DNA from: Methylobacterium brachythecii
GTDB lineage: Bacteria; Pseudomonadota; Alphaproteobacteria; Rhizobiales; Beijerinckiaceae
Assembly (NCBI RefSeq): GCF_014196345.1
Contig: NZ_JACIDN010000003.1
Location: forward strand, 248,001-312,000
Length of the DNA: 64,000 nucleotides
Direction of reading: 5' to 3'
Below, one piece after another: positions 24,105 through 31,944 of the stretch (position 1 is the first letter of the stretch; each line of letters begins with the position of its first letter). The notes under the pieces are model-generated. The model made no database searches, was not told the origin of the DNA, and saw nothing but the letters and a program-made list of their open reading frames with translations. A program made the position numbers and the translations under genes.

Positions 24105-25697
24105 TCAGAAGGTGACCGGCCGCACGCGCTTCACCTGCGGGATCGCCTCGATCCGGCGCAGCACGTCGGCCGGCACCGGCGCATCGACCGCGACGAAGGC
24201 GATGGCGTTGCCGCCCTCTTCGTCGCGGCCGAGGCTGAATGTGCCGATATTGACGCCGGCCTCGCCGAGCACGCTGCCGAAGGCGCCGATGAAGCCCGGG
24301 CGGTCGTGGTTGCGCACGTAGAGCATGTGCGGGGCGAGCGCCGCGTCCATCTCGATGCTGCGGATCTCGACGATGCGCGGCTTGCCATCATGGAAGACGG
24401 TACCGGCGGCATCCCGCGGCATGTCTTCGGCATCCACCGTGATGCGGATCAACGACTCGTAGTCGCTGACACCGCCCTCGCGCTTGACCTCGTCGATGAC
24501 GATGCCGCGGTCCTTCGCGATGACCGGTGCCGAGACCATGTTGATGTCCTGCAGGAACGGCCGCAGCACGCCCGTCACCGCAGCCGAGGTCAGGGCGCGC
24601 GTATTCATGTCCGCGACCGCTCCCTCGTAGGTGATGCGGATACCCTTGATCGGCGCCTCAGTGAGCTGGCCGAGGAACGAGCCGAGCTTTTCCGCGAGAG
24701 CCACGAAGGGCTTGAGGCGCGGGGCTTCCTCTGCGGAGATCGACGGGAAGTTGACCGCGTTCGAGATCGCGCCGGAGAGCAGGTAGTCGGACATCTGCTC
24801 GGCGACCTGCAGGGCGACGTTCTCCTGGGCCTCGGAAGTCGAGGCGCCGAGATGCGGCGTGCAGATCACGTTGGGGTGGCCGAAGAGCGCGTTCTCGGTC
24901 GCCGGCTCCGTGACGAACACGTCGAAGGCCGCACCGGCCACATGGCCGGAATCGAGCGCCGCGCGCAGGGCCTGCTCGTCGACGAGGCCGCCGCGGGCGC
25001 AGTTGACGATGCGGACGCCGCGCTTGGTCTTGGCGAGGTTTTCTTCCGATAGGATGTTGCGGGTCTTGTCCGTCATCGGCACGTGCAGCGTGATGATGTC
25101 GGCGCGGGCCAGGAGCTGGTCGAGCTCGACCTTCTCGACGCCGAGCGCCACGGCGCGCTCCGGCGAGAGGAAGGGATCGTAGGCGATCACCTTCAGCTTC
25201 AGGCCGATGGCGCGCTCGGCGACGTTCGCGCCGATATTGCCGCAGCCGATGAGACCGAGCGTCTTGGCCGTCAGCTCGATGCCCATGAAGCGGTTCTTCT
25301 CCCACTTGCCGGCCTGGGTGGACACGTCGGCCTGCGGGATCTGTCGAGCGAGCGCGAACATCATGGCGATGGCGTGCTCGGCCGTCGTGATCGAGTTGCC
25401 GAAAGGGGTGTTCATCACGATCACGCCCTTGGCGGTGGCCGCCGGCACGTCGACGTTGTCGACGCCGATGCCGGCGCGGCCGATCACCTTGAGGTTCTTG
25501 GCCTCGGCGAGCAGCTTGGCCGTCGCCTTGGTGTTCGAGCGGATGGCGAGGCCGTCATAGTTGGCGATGATCGCCGCGAGGCCGTCTTTGTCCTTGCCGA
25601 GGTTCGGCTGGAAATCGACCTCGATGCCCCGATCGCGAAAGATCTGGACGGCGGCGTCGGAGAGGGCGTCGGAAATGAGAACGCGTGGAGCGGGCAT
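24105..25697 (-). CDS. serA: D-3-phosphoglycerate dehydrogenase
   Basis: The first enzyme of serine synthesis from 3-phosphoglycerate, 530 residues, the long form. It has a catalytic domain with the NAD loop G-C-G-N-I-G-A-N-V, the catalytic Arg in N-C-A-R-G-G-L-V-D, the Glu and the His in C-T-P-H-L-G-A-S-T, then an intervening domain and a C-terminal ACT domain (V-R-N-H-D-R-P-G-F-I-G). The ACT domain suggests allosteric control. It lies downstream of serC on the same strand, the usual alphaproteobacterial order, with a repeat between them. Confidence 0.97.
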   Translation of the reverse strand: MPAPRVLISDALSDAAVQIFRDRGIEVDFQPNLGKDKDGLAAIIANYDGLAIRSNTKATAKLLAEAKNLKVIGRAGIGVDNVDVPAATAKGVIVMNTPFGNSITTAEHAIAMMFALARQIPQADVSTQAGKWEKNRFMGIELTAKTLGLIGCGNIGANVAERAIGLKLKVIAYDPFLSPERAVALGVEKVELDQLLARADIITLHVPMTDKTRNILSEENLAKTKRGVRIVNCARGGLVDEQALRAALDSGHVAGAAFDVFVTEPATENALFGHPNVICTPHLGASTSEAQENVALQVAEQMSDYLLSGAISNAVNFPSISAEEAPRLKPFVALAEKLGSFLGQLTEAPIKGIRITYEGAVADMNTRALTSAAVTGVLRPFLQDINMVSAPVIAKDRGIVIDEVKREGGVSDYESLIRITVDAEDMPRDAAGTVFHDGKPRIVEIRSIEMDAALAPHMLYVRNHDRPGFIGAFGSVLGEAGVNIGTFSLGRDEEGGNAIAFVAVDAPVPADVLRRIEAIPQVKRVRPVTF

Positions 25698-25746
25698 GGT
25701 GGCCTCCGGCTCTTGAGAATGGATGTGGCAGACGCACCCGCGCGAA

Positions 25747-25880
25747 CCCCCTCCCCTCCGCGGGAGAGGGTCTCCCTCGCGTATGCGAGGGTCGGGAGAG
25801 GGGTGCGATTTGTCCGGAGAGGGCGTTCCCCTCTCCCACCTCGCATTCGCGAAGCACCCTCTCCCGCAAAGGGGGGAGGG
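25747..25880. repeat. Composite intergenic repeat rich in CCCTCTCCC/GGGAGAGGG
   Basis: About 130 bases between serC and serA made of nested inverted repeats: GAGAGGG and CCCTCTCC words occur several times, and a perfect hairpin CCCTCGC-GTAT-GCGAGGG lies at 25774-25791. Elements of this wording are scattered between genes in many alphaproteobacteria. It ends eight bases past the serC stop. It may stabilise the serC message or part-terminate it; no T-tract supports a classic terminator. Confidence 0.65.
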
Positions 25881-25887
25881 TATTGCG

Positions 25888-27060
25888 CTATGCGGCAGCC
25901 GCCGACAACGCCGCCTTCTCCTGAGCGAAGGCCCAGTCGAGCCACGGCGTCAGCGCATCGAGATCCGAGGCCTCAACGGTGGCTCCGCACCAGATGCGTA
26001 GGCCGGGAGGCGCGTCGCGATAGGCGCCGAGATCGTATGCGACGCCCTGCTTGTCGAGCCGGTCGACGATGCCCTTGGCGACCTTTGCGACCACCGCGTC
26101 GCCCTTGGCGAGCACGTCGGGATCGGAAATCACCAGGCAGACGCCCGTGTTCGTGTAGGTCGCCGGGTCCTTGGCGAGATGATCGATCCAGGGCGTACGC
26201 GCCACCCAGTCGTGCAGCACCTTCGCATTGGCGTCCGCGCGCGCATGGAGTGCGTCGAGGCCGCCGATCGACTGTCCCCATTTCAGCGTGTCGAGGTAAT
26301 CCTCCACCGCGAGCATCGAAGGCGTGTTGATCGTGTCACCCTGGAAGATGCCCTCGATGAGCTTGCCGCCCTTGGTCATGCGGAAGATCTTCGGCAGCGG
26401 CCATGCCGGCACGTTGCTCTCGATGCGCGCGACGGCGCGCGGCGAGAGGATCAGCATGCCGTGCGCAGCCTCGCCGCCCATCACCTTCTGCCAGGAGTAG
26501 GTGACCACATCGAGCTTGTCCCACGGCAGCGGCATCGCGAAGACGGCCGAGGTCGCGTCGCAGATGGTGACGCCCTCACGGTCGTCGGCAATCCAGTCGG
26601 CATGTGGGATGCGCACGCCGGCCGTGGTGCCGTTCCAGGTGAACACGATGTCGTTGTGCCGCGTGTCGATCGCGTCGAGCGCCGGCAGCACGCCGTGCTC
26701 TGTGGTGCGGACGATCGGGTCGATCTTGAGCTGCTTGAGCGCGTCGGTGACCCATTCGGCCCCGAAGGAATCCCAAGCCATCACCTCGACGGGCTTCGGG
26801 CCGAGCATCGACCACATCGCCATCTCGACGGCGCCGGTATCGGAGGCGGGGACGATGCCGATGCGGTAGTCGGCCGGCACGCGCAGAACTTGACGCGTCA
26901 GCTCGATGGCCTCGCGAAGCTTGGCCTTGCCTGGTACGGATCTGTGAGAGCGCCCGAGGGCAGCGCCGGAGAGGGCGTCGAGGGTCCAGCCGGGGCGCTT
27001 GGCAGTGGGTCCAGAAGAGAAATTAGGCACGCGCGGGCGCGTGTTGGGCAGGTCTGTCAT
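25888..27060 (-). CDS. serC: Phosphoserine aminotransferase
   Basis: A PLP-dependent enzyme of 390 residues that makes phosphoserine from phosphohydroxypyruvate; it may also act in pyridoxal phosphate synthesis. It is of the alphaproteobacterial/archaeal-like subgroup, recognised by N-F-S-S-G-P-T-A-K-R-P-G-W and the PLP lysine in T-Y-S-W-Q-K-V-M-G-G-E. It precedes serA in the same direction. The leader at 27061-27118 carries two hairpins like the serC RNA motif, right up to the start codon, so control at the RNA level is likely. Confidence 0.96.
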   Translation of the reverse strand: MTDLPNTRPRVPNFSSGPTAKRPGWTLDALSGAALGRSHRSVPGKAKLREAIELTRQVLRVPADYRIGIVPASDTGAVEMAMWSMLGPKPVEVMAWDSFGAEWVTDALKQLKIDPIVRTTEHGVLPALDAIDTRHNDIVFTWNGTTAGVRIPHADWIADDREGVTICDATSAVFAMPLPWDKLDVVTYSWQKVMGGEAAHGMLILSPRAVARIESNVPAWPLPKIFRMTKGGKLIEGIFQGDTINTPSMLAVEDYLDTLKWGQSIGGLDALHARADANAKVLHDWVARTPWIDHLAKDPATYTNTGVCLVISDPDVLAKGDAVVAKVAKGIVDRLDKQGVAYDLGAYRDAPPGLRIWCGATVEASDLDALTPWLDWAFAQEKAALSAAAA

Positions 27061-27118
27061 GTCAATCCATCCTTACAGATGGGCGCCTCCCGTTGGGGGG
27101 AGGTGTCCCGCCGCCGGG
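27061..27118 (-). promoter_or_regulatory. Probable serC-motif leader RNA
   Basis: Read on the minus strand, two tandem hairpins sit directly before the serC ATG. The first has arms of about eight bases (CACCTCCC with GGGAGGCG, 27084-27105). The second is CCATC, loop TGTAAG, GATGG (27067-27082), ending six bases before the start codon. This matches my memory of the serC RNA motif described from alphaproteobacterial serC leaders, a candidate cis-regulator with no known ligand. The second hairpin covers the ribosome site, so folding could control translation. Confidence 0.7.
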
Positions 27119-27275
27119 GATGATCGACTTCTTGCTGAAAAGCAAGATCGATTTTTCCGACAACCCTGGCGTGTGGCATGAGCATCCCGCCGCCGTTTGC
27201 CTGTCGGCCGTGTCTGCGGCGCTGGAGGCTTCGCGCAAATCCCGACCGCAGGCGGGGCGTCCGGCTTTCTCGCCG

Positions 27276-29141
27276 TCAGGCCGTCAGCAAAGTCGAGACG
27301 CAGCGCGCGAGGTCGGCCGACTCGAACGGCTTGGCCAGGACAGGCAGATCGTCCGGGATCGGCATCGCCTCGGCATGTCCGGTCAGGATCAGCACTGGGA
27401 CGTCCGAGAAACGCTGGCGGACCTCGGCGGCAAACTCGATCCCGCTCATGCCCGGCATGGCCAAGTCGGCAACGACCAGATCGAACTCTGCGCTCTCCAT
27501 CATCGCGAGCGCCGAGACGCCATCGGACGCCTCGGTCTCGTCGTAGCCGAAACCGTTGAGGAACGAGGCGGTGACGTGCCTGACATCCTCGTCGTCGTCG
27601 ACAACCAAGATGCGCGCAGGGCCGGTCGCGAGAGCAAGGGCGCCGTCGGCCACGGCGGCTACGTCATCCGCTGCAGCCTCGGCCGATTGCGGCAACGCCA
27701 ATTCAACCCGTGTGCCGGTGCCGACCTCGCTGGTGATCCGCAAGCGGCCCTTGGCTTGCTGCGCCAGGCCGAACACCATAGCGAGGCCGAGCCCGGTTCC
27801 CTGGCCCACGGCCTTCGTGGTGAAGAACGGCTCGCAGACCCGCTCCAGCAGCTCCGGCGGAATACCGGTGCCCTCGTCCGCGACCGTGAGGATGGCGTAG
27901 TCGCCGTCTGGGAGGTCGGGGTCGCCCTGAATCGACGCCGCGTGCGTGGTGATGGAGATCGTGCCGCCATCCGGCATCGCGTCACGGGCATTGATGCAGA
28001 GGTTCAGGATCGCGAGTTCGAGTTGGTCGGGGTCGACGGAGGCTTGGGGTAGGCTCGGCTCCAGGCTCGTCCTGACGCTGACGAGACCGCCAAGGCTCCG
28101 TCCGAACAGGTCGCTCATACCCTCGATCAGCGTGTTCACGTCCACGTTGCGCAGGCGCAAGTCGCCCGACCGGCTGAAGCTGAGTAGCCGCTTGGTCAGG
28201 GCCGAGCCGCGCTGGGCCGCGCCGGTGGCGTTGTCGATGAGCCGCTTGACCCGCGGCTGATCGGCGATCTTCGGGCCGGCCAATTCCAGGCTGCCGAGGA
28301 TTGCGGTGAGCAAGTTGTTGAAATCGTGGGCGATGCCGCCGGCCAGCGTACCGAGCGCCTGCATCTTGTCGGACTGGCGCAGGCGCGCCTCCAGCACCTT
28401 CTGCTCGGTGATGTCACGCTCGATCGTCGCCAGATGTTCGATCGCCCCGGAACTGCCGCGGATCGGCACGCGCGTGATGTTCGACCAGCGCTCGATGCCG
28501 AGGGGCCCCTCCGAAACGACCACCTCGGACGGCGCCGCGTTCGCAATGGCCGCGGCATCGGCGCGATCGATGGCGTCTGCGCTGGCCTCATCGCGAAAAT
28601 CCCGCTCCGGATAGCCGATGCAGGCGGCGGGCTCCTGCCCAAGCTGCGATGCCTTGCGGGCGTTCAACCGGACGAGGCGGCCCTCGGCATCCTTGAACGA
28701 GATCGCATCGCCGGAATGATTCAGGAGCCCTCGCAGCAGGGCGCGCTCGGTGGCGAGATCTCGCGCGAGGCGATGGCGCTCGTAGGCGTTGCGCACGGTG
28801 GCGCGCAGCAGGACCGGATCCCAGGGCTTGGTGACATAGCCGATGATGCCACCCTTGTTCAGGGCGGCGATCACCGCCGACATGTCGGCATAGCCGCTGA
28901 GCAGGATCGCCTGCGCGTCGTGAAAGGCGCGGGCGTCGGCCAGGAGCGCATCCCCGGTCATGCCCGGCATGCGCTGGTCCGAGACGATCACCGCGAGATC
29001 CGGCTCGGCGCGAAGCAGGTCCAACGCCTCTGCCGGCTTGGAGCAGGTCAGCACCCGATACTCGTCTTCGAAGAGATCTTCGATGGCGACCAGGATGTCC
29101 GGCTCGTCGTCGACGGCCAGGATCGTGCCCTTGAGGCTCAT
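27276..29141 (-). CDS. Hybrid histidine kinase, REC-PAS-HisKA-HATPase-REC
   Basis: A soluble 621-residue signalling protein and the last gene of the chemosensory operon. An N-terminal receiver has Asp55 and Lys105 (T-K-P-W, as in RpfG/NtrC-type receivers). A PAS domain fills about 130-250 (D-A-I-S-F-K-D-A-E-G-R). The kinase H-box has His272 (A-H-D-F-N-N-L-L), then N and G boxes (N-A-R-D-A-M-P, D-E-G-T-G-I-P). A C-terminal receiver has Asp559. No membrane segment is present. It overlaps the upstream kinase gene by four bases (ATGA). With receivers at both ends it can take and pass phosphate, so it may end or loop the relay from CheA. Its output partner is not in the window. Confidence 0.92.
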   Translation of the reverse strand: MSLKGTILAVDDEPDILVAIEDLFEDEYRVLTCSKPAEALDLLRAEPDLAVIVSDQRMPGMTGDALLADARAFHDAQAILLSGYADMSAVIAALNKGGIIGYVTKPWDPVLLRATVRNAYERHRLARDLATERALLRGLLNHSGDAISFKDAEGRLVRLNARKASQLGQEPAACIGYPERDFRDEASADAIDRADAAAIANAAPSEVVVSEGPLGIERWSNITRVPIRGSSGAIEHLATIERDITEQKVLEARLRQSDKMQALGTLAGGIAHDFNNLLTAILGSLELAGPKIADQPRVKRLIDNATGAAQRGSALTKRLLSFSRSGDLRLRNVDVNTLIEGMSDLFGRSLGGLVSVRTSLEPSLPQASVDPDQLELAILNLCINARDAMPDGGTISITTHAASIQGDPDLPDGDYAILTVADEGTGIPPELLERVCEPFFTTKAVGQGTGLGLAMVFGLAQQAKGRLRITSEVGTGTRVELALPQSAEAAADDVAAVADGALALATGPARILVVDDDEDVRHVTASFLNGFGYDETEASDGVSALAMMESAEFDLVVADLAMPGMSGIEFAAEVRQRFSDVPVLILTGHAEAMPIPDDLPVLAKPFESADLARCVSTLLTA

Positions 29142-30862
29142 GGCTGGTCCGCCTGCCGTGGAATGCCGATCACGAAGCAGGCTCCGCCTCCCTGGGCCAC
29201 CTCCACACTGAGAGTGCCGCTATGCGCCTGTACCACAGAGTACGCAATCGCCAGGCCGAGTCCGGTCCCGGAGCCCACGGGCTTCGTCGTGAAGAACGGT
29301 TCGAAGATCCGTTCGCGCAATTCCTCGGGGATGCCGGGACCGGTATCGCTGATGCGGATCAGGTCCGCGTCCGGCTCGGCGATGGTCGAGATCGAGATCA
29401 TGCCATCGCCGGAGATCGCGTCGGCGGCATTGCCGAGGATGTTCATCACGACTTGGTTCAGCAACGCTGGCGTGCAATGCATCTGCTGGCGCCCGGAGAA
29501 GTCGCGGGTCACCGTGATGCGGTCACCGAGCTTGTGCTGAAGCAACGCCAGGACCGTCTCGATGGCCTCGGGCACGTCGACGAGCGCTCGCTCACCTTCG
29601 TCGAGCCGCGAGAACTTCCGCAGGTTGAGCACCAGATCCTGGATCCGAGTCAGTCCGATCCGCATGGAGCCGACACGCTCGCGGGCCTTGCCGAGGGCGC
29701 GCCGGCCGGTGTCGCCATCCGGCTCCGGCACATCACCGAGTACGCGTTCCACGGTGCCTTGGTGAGCCAGGATGAAGGCCAGCGGATTGTTGATCTCGTG
29801 AGCGATGCCGGCGACGAGTTCGCCGAGAGAGGCCATCTTGGCGGCCTGGACGAGCTTGGCCTGCGCGTCGGTGAGCCGGCGGTTTGCATCGGCGAGGTCG
29901 CGGTTGGCCTGTTCGAGCGCGTCGGCGAGCGCCGCACGGGCCTCCGCCGCCTCGGCTTCGGCTCGAGCACGTTCCAGGGCGCGCTCGCGGGCGCCGAATG
30001 CGCCCGATACGCGCTGGTTGTCCTCCTCCAGCAACCGGCGGCGGACGAGGCCCCGCACCCGCATGGCCAGGAGTTCGCCATCCGTCTTGACGATGACGTC
30101 GTCGGCACCGGCCGAGAAGGCCGCGACGAGCAGTTCCTTGTTCGGCGCGCTGCCGGCGACGCAGACGAGATGGAAGGCCTGACGGCCGCCGGCATCGGAC
30201 GCAGCGCGGCGGCGCTCCGCGATCTCGCTGCAGAGCGCGTGTCCGTCGTAGGCGTGGCCGTTCAGATCGACGGTGACGCAGTCGAAGGCAGCCCCCGGCG
30301 TGTCGAGGGCGGCCAGCGCCGCCTCGCGGCTCGCGGCAGTCTCGACGGCGTGGCCGTCCTGGCTCAGAAGGCCGGCGAAGAAGGTCCGGTAGGTAGCGCT
30401 GCCGTCGATCACGAGGATGCGGCCACGCCGGAAGGCCGAGCCGCCGGCCGCTTCCGAATGGACGCTCCCCTTGCGCTCACGCAACAGCGCCCGGATCCGC
30501 AGGACCAGCAGATCGCGGTCGGTCGACTTGGCTATGTACGCATCGGCCCCGCTCTCGAGCCCCTGGCGCTCGCCGTCCTGAGCGCCGGTCAGCATGAGCA
30601 CCGGCAGCGCGCGGGTGCGCAGCGACAGGCGCATCTGCCGGGTGAACTCGTCGCCGTTCATGCCGGGCAGGTGATAGTCGGCGACGACGAGATCCGGCAG
30701 ACCCTCGTTGAGCCGGTCGAGGGCGGCTTCCGCCGTCACGCAACGCTCGACCGCGAACCCGTGCGATTCCAGCAAGAGGCGCAGTTCGAGTGCCTGGGTC
30801 TCCGAATCCTCGACAAGGAGAAGACGCGCAGGCGCCGTCGGTGCAGCCGCCGCGGCGCTCAC
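29138..30862 (-). CDS. REC-REC-coiled coil-histidine kinase (CheS3-like)
   Basis: A soluble 574-residue protein. Receiver one (about 12-130) has Asp19, Asp62 and Lys112. Receiver two (148-270) has Asp199 and Lys259, but its acidic pocket is reduced to a single Asp (V-I-D-G-S), so it may be poorly phosphorylated. An Ala/Glu/Arg coiled coil (290-340) leads to a HisKA domain with His355 (G-I-A-H-E-I-N-N-P) and a HATPase with D-T-G-P-G-I-P. The layout recalls CheS3 of the Rhodospirillum centenum Che3 system, a kinase controlled by CheA3 through its receivers (from memory). It overlaps cheB upstream and the next kinase downstream by four bases each. Confidence 0.92.
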   Translation of the reverse strand: MSAAAAAPTAPARLLLVEDSETQALELRLLLESHGFAVERCVTAEAALDRLNEGLPDLVVADYHLPGMNGDEFTRQMRLSLRTRALPVLMLTGAQDGERQGLESGADAYIAKSTDRDLLVLRIRALLRERKGSVHSEAAGGSAFRRGRILVIDGSATYRTFFAGLLSQDGHAVETAASREAALAALDTPGAAFDCVTVDLNGHAYDGHALCSEIAERRRAASDAGGRQAFHLVCVAGSAPNKELLVAAFSAGADDVIVKTDGELLAMRVRGLVRRRLLEEDNQRVSGAFGARERALERARAEAEAAEARAALADALEQANRDLADANRRLTDAQAKLVQAAKMASLGELVAGIAHEINNPLAFILAHQGTVERVLGDVPEPDGDTGRRALGKARERVGSMRIGLTRIQDLVLNLRKFSRLDEGERALVDVPEAIETVLALLQHKLGDRITVTRDFSGRQQMHCTPALLNQVVMNILGNAADAISGDGMISISTIAEPDADLIRISDTGPGIPEELRERIFEPFFTTKPVGSGTGLGLAIAYSVVQAHSGTLSVEVAQGGGACFVIGIPRQADQP

Positions 30863-31944
30863 GATCCGGCCTCGGACAGAGACAGGCGCAGGACCTGGGA
30901 CGCGATCTCGTCGAGGGGCAGCACGCTGCCGGCGGCGGAGAGGCGCACGGCTGCGGCCGGCATGCCGTAGACGACGGCGGTACTCTCGTGCTCGGCGATG
31001 GTCGCGGCGCCCGCCCGATGCATGTCGAGGAGCCCGAGCGCGCCGTCTTCGCCCATTCCGGTCAGCAGAACTCCGAGACCGCGCGGCCCGGCCTGGCGCG
31101 CGACCGATCGGAACAGCACCGTTGCGGCCGGTCGCTGACCTCCGACCGGCGCGCTTTCCACGACACGCAGGGTTCGGCCGCCCCCGAGCTCGAGATGCCG
31201 GTCGCCCGGCGCGACGTAGACGCGCGACGGTGCGAGGCGCTCTCCATCCTGAGCGATCGCGACCGGCAAGGAGACGACGCCGTCGAGCCAGGCGGCGAAG
31301 CCGTCCATGAAGGCGGCCCCCATATGCTGGACCAGCAGTACCGGCAGAGGAAAATCTGCGGGTAGCGCGCCGATGACCTTGGCGAGCGCCGGGGGGCCAC
31401 CCGTCGAGGCTGCGATCGCCAGCACGGTCGGCTGCGTCTCCAACGACGGCGTCGGCGGTATGTGGGATGCGAGAACGCTCCCCCGCGCCGACCAGCCCGA
31501 GCCGATGGGACGCCGCCGGATGACCGGGACGGCGGCCATGATGCGCAGCTGCGTGCAGATCTCGCCAGCCACCGCCTCGTAGCCTGCATTGGTGGTAGCG
31601 ACCGGCTTCTCGACCACGGAGAGTGCGCCCGCGCGGAGCGCATTCATCGAGATTTTGAGAGAGGCATCCTCGACCGCATCGGCCACCACGACGATAGGCG
31701 TGGGGCGTTCGGCCATGATGCGGCGCGTCGTCTCCAGCCCGTCGATGCCAGGCAGGCGGATATCCATCGAAATGACGTCGGGCCGTACCGTCTCGATCGC
31801 CGCGAGTGCTTCCTCGCCGGATGCGACGGCAGCGGCGAGCGTCAACCGCGGGTCGCGGGCGACGATGTGCGTCAGCAGCGTGCGCACGACGAGGGAATCC
31901 TCGACGAGCATGACCCTGACTGGACCGCCGACTCCCGTACTCAA
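30859..31944 (-). CDS. cheB: Chemotaxis-type protein-glutamate methylesterase CheB
   Basis: A 361-residue response regulator-esterase that removes methyl groups from the receptor to reset adaptation. The receiver has Asp61 (S-M-D-I-R-L-P-G), and the C-terminal esterase carries the catalytic triad Ser180 (A-A-S-T-G-G), His207 (V-Q-H-M-G) and Asp300 (M-G-E-D-G-A). Length and domains match CheB and WspF. It overlaps cheA upstream and the first kinase gene downstream by four bases each. All catalytic residues are intact. Confidence 0.96.
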   Translation of the reverse strand: MSTGVGGPVRVMLVEDSLVVRTLLTHIVARDPRLTLAAAVASGEEALAAIETVRPDVISMDIRLPGIDGLETTRRIMAERPTPIVVVADAVEDASLKISMNALRAGALSVVEKPVATTNAGYEAVAGEICTQLRIMAAVPVIRRRPIGSGWSARGSVLASHIPPTPSLETQPTVLAIAASTGGPPALAKVIGALPADFPLPVLLVQHMGAAFMDGFAAWLDGVVSLPVAIAQDGERLAPSRVYVAPGDRHLELGGGRTLRVVESAPVGGQRPAATVLFRSVARQAGPRGLGVLLTGMGEDGALGLLDMHRAGAATIAEHESTAVVYGMPAAAVRLSAAGSVLPLDEIASQVLRLSLSEAGS

